A stretch of 64,000 bases of DNA. Source: Arenicellales bacterium. Its GTDB lineage: Bacteria > Pseudomonadota > Gammaproteobacteria > Arenicellales > JAHEKD01. Shown in pieces: positions 57,063-64,000 of the stretch. Where the stretch lies: assembly GCA_028284225.1 (NCBI GenBank), contig JANQSD010000014.1:1-64000 (forward strand). Reading direction: 5' to 3'. Below the pieces are notes generated by a model that worked only from the letters and a program-made list of their open reading frames with translations, did no database searches and was not told where the DNA came from. Positions within the stretch are counted from its first letter, which is position 1, and every line of letters begins with the position of its first letter. The position numbers and the translations under genes were made by a program.

Positions 57063-58499
57063 CTAACTGAGTTTCTGTTGCAATAGCTGGTTAACCTGTT
57101 TGGGATTAGCCTTGCCCTGTGATGCTTTCATGATTTTACCAACAAAAAATCCGATTACCTTCGCATTGCCATCTTTAAATTGTTGTACTTGCTCTGGATG
57201 TTGAGCAATAACATCATCAACCAATGCCTCAATTGCGCCGCTATCAGTGATTTGCTTTAAACCTTGTTGTTCGATCAATTCATCGACAGTAATATCGCTC
57301 GGCTGTTGCCACAGTTGTTGAAACAGTGTTTTAGCTATTTTGTTAGAGATAGTATTATCGTCAATGCGATTAATCAAAGTGCCAAGTTGCTCAACAGAGA
57401 CCGGTATATGCTCAGCATCAATGTCAGTTTTGTTCAACTGGGCGGATAATTCACCATTAATCCAGTTGGCGACCGTTTTACCATTACCCTGGGCACATCC
57501 GGTAGCACCCTCAAAATAGTCGGCAAGTGCTCTATCTTGGGTAATCATTGCAGCATCAAGTTCGGATAAGCCGAATTCATCAACAAACCGTTTGGTTCTT
57601 TTGTCGGGTAACTCCGGTAGTGTTTGCTGAATTTGGTCGATATAAGATTGTTCGACTATCATGGCCGGTAAATCGGGGTCCGGAAAGTAACGATAGTCGT
57701 GTGCTTCCTCTTTGCCCCGCATTGAGCGAGTTTCGTCTTTGTCAGGGTCGTAGAGACGCGTTTCTTGTATGACTTGACCGCCACTTTCAACCAGGTCGAT
57801 TTGCCGTTCAATTTCAAAATTGATAGCTTTTTCGACAAAACGAAACGAATTGACGTTTTTGATTTCAGTGCGGGTGCCAAGCTTAGTTGAGCCCTGGGGT
57901 CTAATCGAAATATTGGCATCACAGCGAAATGAGCCTTCCTGCATGTTGCCGTCGCAGATTTCCAGATATCGAACCAGGGTGTGCATTTTCTTAAGATAGG
58001 CAACGGCTTGTGCAGCGCTGCGCAAATCAGGTTCTGACACAATTTCCAGCAAGGGTGTGCCGGCTCGATTCAAGTCAATACCGCTCATACCATGAAAATC
58101 TTCATGCAGTGATTTGCCGGCATCTTCTTCCAGGTGAGCACGGGTGATGCCGATGACTTTTTCCTCACCGTCAAGGTCAATGGTTAAATGCCCGTTAGCC
58201 ACAATTGGTAAATCAAACTGGCTGATTTGGTAACCCTTGGGTAAATCGGGATAAAAATAGTTTTTGCGGGCGAATTGGGAGTGTCGATTAATCTGGGCGT
58301 TAACAGCCAGGCCAAACTTAATTGCCATTTTCAACGCTTCTTTGTTCATCACTGGCAAAACACCGGGCAGAGCAATATCGACTGCACTGGCCTGGGTGTT
58401 AGGTGCAGCTCCGTAAGCAGTGGAACTTCCTGAGAATATTTTACTGCGGGTTTGTAGTTGCACGTGGACTTCGAGTCCAATTACGGCTTCAAAACTCAT
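57063..58499 (-). CDS. gatB: Glutamyl/aspartyl-tRNA amidotransferase subunit B
   Basis: GatB is the tRNA-binding kinase subunit of the GatCAB amidotransferase, which converts Glu-tRNA(Gln) and Asp-tRNA(Asn) to the amidated forms. It has 478 residues: [15 protein letters not shown] at the start, [35 protein letters not shown], the [20 protein letters not shown] block, and a C-terminal YqeY-like tail domain. It overlaps gatA by 4 bp. Its presence suggests at least one of GlnRS/AsnRS is missing or backed up. Confidence 0.97.
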   Translation of the reverse strand: MSFEAVIGLEVHVQLQTRSKIFSGSSTAYGAAPNTQASAVDIALPGVLPVMNKEALKMAIKFGLAVNAQINRHSQFARKNYFYPDLPKGYQISQFDLPIVANGHLTIDLDGEEKVIGITRAHLEEDAGKSLHEDFHGMSGIDLNRAGTPLLEIVSEPDLRSAAQAVAYLKKMHTLVRYLEICDGNMQEGSFRCDANISIRPQGSTKLGTRTEIKNVNSFRFVEKAINFEIERQIDLVESGGQVIQETRLYDPDKDETRSMRGKEEAHDYRYFPDPDLPAMIVEQSYIDQIQQTLPELPDKRTKRFVDEFGLSELDAAMITQDRALADYFEGATGCAQGNGKTVANWINGELSAQLNKTDIDAEHIPVSVEQLGTLINRIDDNTISNKIAKTLFQQLWQQPSDITVDELIEQQGLKQITDSGAIEALVDDVIAQHPEQVQQFKDGNAKVIGFFVGKIMKASQGKANPKQVNQLLQQKLS

Positions 58500-59959
58500 G
58501 CCTGATACCCTGTAGGAATCTGTTTGTGGAAGTCGGTATGCTGCTGAAATTGATGGGCCATGGCTAACAGTCCGGATTCGTCAAAATATTTGCCAATAAG
58601 CTGTAAGCCAATCGGCAAGCCTTTTTTATCTGAGCCACAAGGGATGGAAATGCCTGGCAGGCCCGCCAGATTAGCGGTGATGGTATAAATATCATTTAAA
58701 TACATCGCGACCGGATCATCGACCTTGCTGTTTAACTCAAATGCAGTAGTGGGTGTTGTAGGGCCTAGAATAAAATCACATTGCTTAAACGCATTATCGA
58801 AGTCTTCTGCGATCATGCGGCGGATACGCTGTGCCTTACGATAATACGCATCGTAGTAACCGGCTGACAGTACATAAGTGCCGATCATGATGCGCCGTTT
58901 TACTTCGTCACCAAAACCTTCACTGCGAGTGCGCCGGTACATATCTACTAAATCATCAGTGTGTTCTGATCGATAGCCATAACGTACACCATCGAAACGT
59001 GATAGGTTGGAGGACGCTTCGGCCGGAGCGATAACGTAGTAACACGGTATCCCCAGCTCACTTTTAGGAAGGCTGATTTCAACGATATTTAGCCCAAATG
59101 ACTTAAATAGCTCAACTGCTGAATCGATAGCCCTGGCAATGTCAGCATCCAAACCTTCTGAAAAATATTCTTTGGGTAGGCCGATTGTTTTGCCGCTGAG
59201 TGTTTGCTGCAATTCAAGCTGAAAATCAGGTACTGGCTTGTCAATCGAAGTCGAATCTTTTGGATCGAACCCGGCCATGTTTTGTAAAACCACAGCGGCA
59301 TCCTCGGCAGCAGTTGCGAACACACCTGCCTGATCAAGTGAAGATGCAAAAGCTACCATGCCATATCTGGACACCCGTCCATAGCTGGGTTTAATGCCGG
59401 TGATACCGCAGAATGCTGCGGGTTGGCGTATTGAACCGCCTGTATCTGAACCGGTAGCTACCGGACTTAATCGTGCCGCTACGGCTGCAGCGGACCCCCC
59501 GGAGCTGCCGCCTGGTACTCGATTTAGATTCCAAGGATTTTTAACGGCACCAAAATACGAATTTTCATTGGATGAACCCATGGCAAATTCATCCATATTG
59601 GTTTTGCCCAGCATGACCATGCCTGCGTTCTGCAGCCGTTCGACGATAGTTGCATTGTATGGCGAAATAAAATTACTCAGAATTTTGGAACCGCAGCTGG
59701 TTTGTACACCTTCAGTACAAAATAAGTCTTTGTAGGCAACCGGGACGCCAGTTAATAGGCTGGAATTACCTGAATTGATGCGTTTATCGGCTGACTTTGC
59801 CTGTTCTAATGCCAGTTCCGGCGCAAGTGTGATAAAGGCATTTAAATCAGTATTATTACCAATTCTGGTTAAAAAATAGTCGGTCATTTCGACACTGGAA
59901 ACCTGCTTTGTCTGCAGTAGCTTTCCTAGCCCTGATAAGCTTAGCGTGTGTAAATCCAT
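58496..59959 (-). CDS. gatA: Glutamyl/aspartyl-tRNA amidotransferase subunit A
   Basis: GatA is the glutaminase subunit. It has 487 residues with the amidase signature: the catalytic lysine in VAYKDLFC, the Ser-cisSer pair spanning [15 protein letters not shown] and [17 protein letters not shown]. It lies between gatC and gatB on the minus strand, 17 bp after gatC. Confidence 0.97.
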   Translation of the reverse strand: MDLHTLSLSGLGKLLQTKQVSSVEMTDYFLTRIGNNTDLNAFITLAPELALEQAKSADKRINSGNSSLLTGVPVAYKDLFCTEGVQTSCGSKILSNFISPYNATIVERLQNAGMVMLGKTNMDEFAMGSSNENSYFGAVKNPWNLNRVPGGSSGGSAAAVAARLSPVATGSDTGGSIRQPAAFCGITGIKPSYGRVSRYGMVAFASSLDQAGVFATAAEDAAVVLQNMAGFDPKDSTSIDKPVPDFQLELQQTLSGKTIGLPKEYFSEGLDADIARAIDSAVELFKSFGLNIVEISLPKSELGIPCYYVIAPAEASSNLSRFDGVRYGYRSEHTDDLVDMYRRTRSEGFGDEVKRRIMIGTYVLSAGYYDAYYRKAQRIRRMIAEDFDNAFKQCDFILGPTTPTTAFELNSKVDDPVAMYLNDIYTITANLAGLPGISIPCGSDKKGLPIGLQLIGKYFDESGLLAMAHQFQQHTDFHKQIPTGYQA

Positions 59960-59976
59960 AGGTAGTAACTTAGTAG

Positions 59977-60264
59977 TTATTCAATGACTTTGGGGACAAG
60001 GTATAGGCCTTGCTCTGTTGCTGGCGCGACTGACTGAAATACTTCTCGCTGATCATGCTCAGTAACAATATCCTCACGTAGTCTTAAGGCGATATCCTGG
60101 GGATGTGCCATCGGCTCAGTGTTTTCAGTGTCGACAGCCGACATTTGTTCGACCAATTCGAAAATGCGGTTAAGTTGCCCAGCATAAAATGAACAATCTT
60201 CCTCAGTGACGCTTAAGCGCGCTAATTGAGCTGTTTTTTCAATATCGCTAACAGAAAATGACAT
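59977..60264 (-). CDS. gatC: Glutamyl/aspartyl-tRNA amidotransferase subunit C
   Basis: GatC is the small structural subunit. It has 95 residues from ATG 60264 ([17 protein letters not shown]), which matches the family N-terminus; upstream in-frame starts would add a hydrophobic, non-conserved stretch. The [25 protein letters not shown] core is conserved. It heads gatCAB, divergent from mreB. Confidence 0.95.
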   Translation of the reverse strand: MSFSVSDIEKTAQLARLSVTEEDCSFYAGQLNRIFELVEQMSAVDTENTEPMAHPQDIALRLREDIVTEHDQREVFQSVAPATEQGLYLVPKVIE

Positions 60265-60343
60265 GCTTATACCTAAAATATCACCTAAAAAGGCGCAAAT
60301 TAACATATACTTGCGCACTTATAAACTGCTCATGTAAATATCA

Positions 60344-60349
60344 TATAAT
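60344..60349 (+). promoter_or_regulatory. Candidate -10 for mreBCD
   Basis: TATAAT in the 135-bp divergent gatC/mreB gap, 50 nt before the mreB ATG. No convincing -35 is seen at 17-bp spacing. Confidence 0.35.
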
Positions 60350-60399
60350 GTGGGTGTGGTTCGAGTTTAGGCGATAGAAGTAAAGCACAGTAAAAACAA

Positions 60400-61434
60400 A
60401 TGATTAAGAGACTCTTCGGGATTTTTTCTAATGATTTGGCAGTTGACCTGGGAACTGCTAATACCCTGATTTACGTCAAGGACAAGGGCATTATCTTGAA
60501 TGAGCCATCGGTGGTGGCAATTCGAGAAGGTGCAGGTGGATTAAAGCAACCGTTAGCGATCGGTCAGGCCGCTAAATCTATGATTGGCCGTACTCCTGGC
60601 AGCATTACTGCAATTAGACCGCTGAAAGATGGGGTGATCGCTGACTTTAGTGTTACTGAAGCAATGCTCAAATATTTTATCCGCATGGCGCAAAGTAACC
60701 GTTTCATTTCTAATCCGAGAGTTATTGTCTGTGTGCCTTGTGGTTCAACTCAAGTTGAACGTCGTGCTATTCGAGAATCAGCCTCTGGTGCCGGTGCCCG
60801 GGAAGTCTATCTGATTGAAGAACCCATGGCGGTGGCAATAGGCGCGGATTTACCGGTCGCAGAGCCAACCGGTTCAATGGTATTGGATATCGGTGGCGGT
60901 ACCACAGAGGTGGGTATTATGTCGCTAGGCGGTATGGTTTATGCTCATTCATTACGTATTGCCGGTGATAACTTTGATGAAGCCATTATCAACTATGTGC
61001 GTCGTCATCATGGTCTATTGATTGGTGAGGCCACTGCTGAAAGAGTTAAAAGTACTATCGGTACAGCCTGGGAAAAATCTGATTCAATGGAAATGGAAAT
61101 CAAGGGCCGGGATATTTCAGAAGGTATGACTCGCAGTGTGGTCATCAATAGCAAAGAAGTATATGAAGCCATCAGTGATTCGCTTGATCAAATTGTTCAG
61201 GCAATTCGCCAGGCCATGGAAAAAACACCACCCGAGTTAAGCGCAGATATAGGTGAGCGTGGTATGGTCGTTGCCGGTGGCGGTGCATTATTGCGTGATA
61301 TTGACCGACGCTTGATGGAAGACACTGGTCTGCCGGTTGTGATTGCTGAAGACCCGCTTACCTGTGTTGCCAGAGGGTGTGGCCGGGCGCTCCAGGAGAT
61401 GGATGTATTAGGAGTTGTTTTTACTGAGGATTAA
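60400..61434 (+). CDS. mreB: MreB, actin-like rod-shape protein
   Basis: MreB filaments guide lateral cell-wall synthesis in rod-shaped cells. It has 344 residues: an N-terminal amphipathic start ([12 protein letters not shown]), phosphate-1 [37 protein letters not shown] and the adenosine motif [13 protein letters not shown]. mreC follows after 27 bp. The gene implies a rod-shaped cell. Confidence 0.98.
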   Translation: MIKRLFGIFSNDLAVDLGTANTLIYVKDKGIILNEPSVVAIREGAGGLKQPLAIGQAAKSMIGRTPGSITAIRPLKDGVIADFSVTEAMLKYFIRMAQSNRFISNPRVIVCVPCGSTQVERRAIRESASGAGAREVYLIEEPMAVAIGADLPVAEPTGSMVLDIGGGTTEVGIMSLGGMVYAHSLRIAGDNFDEAIINYVRRHHGLLIGEATAERVKSTIGTAWEKSDSMEMEIKGRDISEGMTRSVVINSKEVYEAISDSLDQIVQAIRQAMEKTPPELSADIGERGMVVAGGGALLRDIDRRLMEDTGLPVVIAEDPLTCVARGCGRALQEMDVLGVVFTED

Positions 61435-61461
61435 TCTAGGGCAACAGACTCTAATTAAGTC

Positions 61462-62343
61462 ATGCGAATAAAACCCATTGTCAGCCAATTTGTTTTTTTA
61501 CTCACTTTGAGTTTGGGTTTAATTTCTCTGGATTATTATTTCCAGGGTAAGAATACGCTCAAACAATACCTGACAACCTTGGCACGACCTGTTTATCAAA
61601 TCATTGATTACCCGCAACAGGCTACGCAGTGGTTGTCAGCTTGGTTTACTGATCGCCAGGAACTTACACAGACTGCCCAAGATCTGCGGCTTGAGAATGC
61701 ACTTTTGAAAATTAAATTGCAGCAACTTGAGGCTAGTTTGTACGCCGAAAACAAGCGACAGGCTCAAACTTTAGCGGCAAAAAAATTCACTCAAAAAATT
61801 CTTTCAGCCAATATTCTCAATGTAAAGCTGGAACGTCATTCACAAAAAATTGTAGTCGATAAGGGCCAAAAAGATTCTGTTTATCTGGGGCAACCGGTGA
61901 TTGACCAGTTTGGTGTCATAGGCCAGGTTACTGAATTATCAGTTACGCACAGTATTGTTACCTTGATCACTGACGCCAGTCAATCTACACCCATTTTGGT
62001 CAAGCGTAATGCACTCAGAGCACTACTCTACGGTACCGGTCAGCTTGACAAAATGGAGATTAAATTTCTCGGTGCACAAGCGGATATCAAGGAAGGAGAC
62101 TTGTTGATCAGCTCGGGTATTGGTGATCGTTATCCAACCGGTTATCCAGTGGCGACAGTGACTTCTGTGAACCGTGATATCAATGAGTCGTTTTTAGATA
62201 TTGTTGCAGAGCCGCTGGCACAACTTAGTCACGGTGAGCAAGTATTGATGATTTGGCCGAACAATAACCAGCAAAATCCTAGTCCGCATGCTGTTCCAAT
62301 CGAAGAGGCACTCTCTTTAAATGATATCAAGGGTATATTTTAA
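61462..62343 (+). CDS. mreC: MreC, rod-shape-determining periplasmic protein
   Basis: MreC links MreB to PBP2 through the periplasm. It has 293 residues: one N-terminal membrane span (FVFLLTLSLGLISLDYYF), a coiled coil (about residues 68-105), and the beta-barrel domain with VDKGQKDSVYLGQPVIDQFGVIGQV and DLLISSGIGDRYPTGYPVA. Its last base overlaps the mreD ATG (TAATG). Confidence 0.96.
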   Translation: MRIKPIVSQFVFLLTLSLGLISLDYYFQGKNTLKQYLTTLARPVYQIIDYPQQATQWLSAWFTDRQELTQTAQDLRLENALLKIKLQQLEASLYAENKRQAQTLAAKKFTQKILSANILNVKLERHSQKIVVDKGQKDSVYLGQPVIDQFGVIGQVTELSVTHSIVTLITDASQSTPILVKRNALRALLYGTGQLDKMEIKFLGAQADIKEGDLLISSGIGDRYPTGYPVATVTSVNRDINESFLDIVAEPLAQLSHGEQVLMIWPNNNQQNPSPHAVPIEEALSLNDIKGIF

Positions 62344-62840
62344 TGAGCACAATATATCCACCACACTATAGTTGGCCAATATACGCCAGTCTATCAGTAG
62401 CCTTGTTTATTGCATTAATGCCAATTGCAGGTTGGGTGCATGATTTCATGCCCAATTTGGTGTTGATGGCTATTGTATATTGGGCGATTTATCGCCCGGA
62501 TGTGATGGGTTTGGGCACGGCCTGGGTAGTCGGTATTATTCATGACAGCCTGACTATCAGCATGATTGGTCAACATGCTTTGATTTATGTTACGGTTGTA
62601 TTCGTGATTAATTCAGGTTCGGTCAAAACCAAAAACTATGCTTTTCTCGAGTACATGACCTGGCTGACACTTTTTATTGTTTTTGATGTTGTTATGTCAG
62701 TATTTTTTAATCGGATTTTTCAGCAAACAGAATTTGAGTGGCAGGTGCTTTTCTCAATTCTTGGCGGAATCATTATCTGGCCATGGTTGTATGTATTGTT
62801 GAATTACTTCGAGAATATTGCTGCCGAAAAGCAGCAATAG
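62343..62840 (+). CDS. mreD: MreD, rod-shape-determining membrane protein
   Basis: A 165-residue inner-membrane protein with about five spans. Conserved hints are PNLVLMAIVYWAIYRPD, GTAWVVGIIHDSLT and LPxxG-like hydrophobic turns. It is coupled to mreC and followed by the PBP2 gene, the usual mreBCD-mrdA order. Confidence 0.95.
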   Translation: MSTIYPPHYSWPIYASLSVALFIALMPIAGWVHDFMPNLVLMAIVYWAIYRPDVMGLGTAWVVGIIHDSLTISMIGQHALIYVTVVFVINSGSVKTKNYAFLEYMTWLTLFIVFDVVMSVFFNRIFQQTEFEWQVLFSILGGIIIWPWLYVLLNYFENIAAEKQQ

Positions 62841-62859
62841 TGCATGCCAGGAGTTAATG

Positions 62860-64000
62860 ATGTACTCCGATCCCAGAGTTAAAATCAGAAATTACCTTAA
62901 CGAAACCCAGGTAATTACTAACCGTTTGATTTGGGTTTTATTCTTTATTTTTGCTTTAACGTTTGTGTTGATCGGCCGCGTTGCCTATTTGCAAGTGGCC
63001 AGTCATGAGCAATATACAACCTTGTCGCAAGATAACCAAATCCGTTTATCCACCATCGTTCCGGTGCGCGGTAATATTTATGATCGCAAGGGACGCCTGT
63101 TGGCCATGAATCGTCCTGTCTATAACCTGGAAGTGATACCCGCTGAAGTGGAGGATTTTGAGCAACTGTTCAGTGAGCTTGGGCAGATTGTCAATTTGAC
63201 AGAGCAACAAATTAACAGATTCAAGAAAATCCGTTATCAATATTCACGATTTGAATCGATATTACTTAAAAGCGGCTTAGATGAACAAGAAATGGCCAGA
63301 TTTGCAGTAAACCAAATCCGCTTTCCCGGTGTATCAATAAAAGGTAACTTGTCCCGCTACTATATATCGGGTGACTCAACCGCACATGTGATCGGTTATG
63401 TTGGGCGCATTAGTGATAACGATTTGAAAAAGATTGATCGCAATGCTTATCGGGGGATGCATTATATCGGCAAGCTTGGTATTGAAGCGAGTTATGAGTA
63501 TGAGTTACGCGGCGAATTAGGCTATGAGTATATCGAGACTAATGCGCATGGTCAGACTATGCGAGTCATTTCACGCACTGCACCCAGGGCCGGTCGAGAT
63601 CTGCATTTGTCACTGGATTTAGCCTTGCAAAATGCAGCCATGCGGGCTTTAGGCGATGAAAAAGGGGCGGTTGTTGCACTTGAACCGGCGACCGGTGATG
63701 TATTGGCATTTGCCAGTATGCCGACTTATGACGCTAATTTATTTGTTAATGGTATTGACCATAAAACCTACGATGAGCTACGTGATAATGAGCTAAGGCC
63801 ATTGTTGAATCGCGCCTATAACGGTCGTTATGCACCGGGTTCTACAATTAAAGGTTTAGTCGGATTGGCTCTATTACAGGCCGGAGTTTCTGCGGATAAG
63901 CAGGTATTTGATAGAGGCTGGTTTAGTTTCCCCAATAGCAAACACAAATATCGTTGTTGGAAACGAGGTGGGCATGGTTCTGTGAATTTGTTTAAGGCAA
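62860..64000 (+). CDS. mrdA: Penicillin-binding protein 2 (MrdA), 5' part, cut by right edge
   Basis: PBP2 is the elongasome transpeptidase. The frame is open to the window end, about 380 residues. A membrane anchor lies near residues 20-42 (WVLFFIFALTFVLIGRVAYLQV). The PBP dimerisation domain has PVRGNIYDRKGRLLAMNRPVYNLEV, and the transpeptidase start has GAVVALEPATGDVLAFAS. The active-site motif is PGSTIKG, with catalytic Ser in STIK rather than STVK. AGGAG at 62849-62853 best fits ATG 62860; ATG 62857 is also possible. Confidence 0.95.
   Translation, partial: MYSDPRVKIRNYLNETQVITNRLIWVLFFIFALTFVLIGRVAYLQVASHEQYTTLSQDNQIRLSTIVPVRGNIYDRKGRLLAMNRPVYNLEVIPAEVEDFEQLFSELGQIVNLTEQQINRFKKIRYQYSRFESILLKSGLDEQEMARFAVNQIRFPGVSIKGNLSRYYISGDSTAHVIGYVGRISDNDLKKIDRNAYRGMHYIGKLGIEASYEYELRGELGYEYIETNAHGQTMRVISRTAPRAGRDLHLSLDLALQNAAMRALGDEKGAVVALEPATGDVLAFASMPTYDANLFVNGIDHKTYDELRDNELRPLLNRAYNGRYAPGSTIKGLVGLALLQAGVSADKQVFDRGWFSFPNSKHKYRCWKRGGHGSVNLFKA

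Noticed and set aside
60265..60318. N-terminal hydrophobic extension of GatC
   Set aside because: The family begins at the [10 protein letters not shown] position; the upstream residues are untranslated leader with chance start codons.

Overview
The window reads as a stretch of a gammaproteobacterial chromosome, moderately AT-leaning by eye. The gene content supports this: an lpt/kdsD/yrbG lipopolysaccharide-transport block, mlaFEDCB-ibaG-murA, a his operon that runs straight on from murA, tatABC-petABC-sspAB, hslVU, gatCAB, mreBCD-mrdA, an AceK kinase/phosphatase and a proteobacterial isocitrate lyase. Exact placement is uncertain. The order murA-his-tat-pet-ssp recalls beta- and some gammaproteobacteria, and a Thiotrichales- or Methylococcales-like lineage is a guess. 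Almost all of the window is dense housekeeping sequence. I saw no rRNA or tRNA gene, CRISPR array, prophage or intact transposase.

Layout. 1-4305: a cut gene end, then lptB-lptA-lptC-kdsD-yrbG on the minus strand (LPS export and KDO precursor). 4315-4498: a MITE-like repeat. 4676-16811: one long plus-strand series comprising mlaFEDCB (outer-membrane lipid asymmetry), ibaG, grxD, murA (peptidoglycan) and hisGDCBHAFIE. Its last gene is an unusual HisE-DUF924 fusion. 16864-19105: an AT-rich two-gene cassette encoding a dGTPase-like HD hydrolase and an overlapping nucleotidyltransferase. It lies between the his operon and the tat operon, and is the best candidate here for an undescribed system. 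19102-23143: an FAD-linked oxidase, an LpxL-type acyltransferase and a PuuA-like glutamine synthetase, all on the minus strand. 23317-30781: tatABC, petABC (bc1 complex, with a Tat-dependent Rieske protein), sspAB and hslVU. A second MITE copy sits immediately upstream of hslV and may supply the -35 element of a heat-shock promoter.

31023-45080: DMT transporters, an SnoaL-like protein, nadE, ttcA, a large AsmA-family protein with internal ~73-residue repeats, the DUF3482/DUF2868 membrane GTPase pair, and a tightly overlapping murB-methyltransferase-HAD-agmatinase run. 45284-51464: an hsp20 gene with a textbook sigma-32 promoter and a REP-like terminator, argB, a YiiX-like hydrolase, a secreted zinc-protease-like protein, gamma-glutamyltransferase and D-amino-acid aminotransferase. 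51663-55792: a LysR regulator divergent from aceA, with aceK convergent behind a shared hairpin. 56036-64000: a DMT transporter, gatCAB on the minus strand, then mreBCD and the start of mrdA (PBP2) running off the right edge.

Four types of small intergenic repeat are visible: a 181-184 bp MITE-like element (2 copies), a GTCATCCTGA repeat family (5 loci), a TIR-bounded 98 bp element and GC-rich or REP-like palindromes. They point to a genome rich in non-autonomous mobile sequence. Functions are assigned from recognised motifs and synteny only; no database search was possible.
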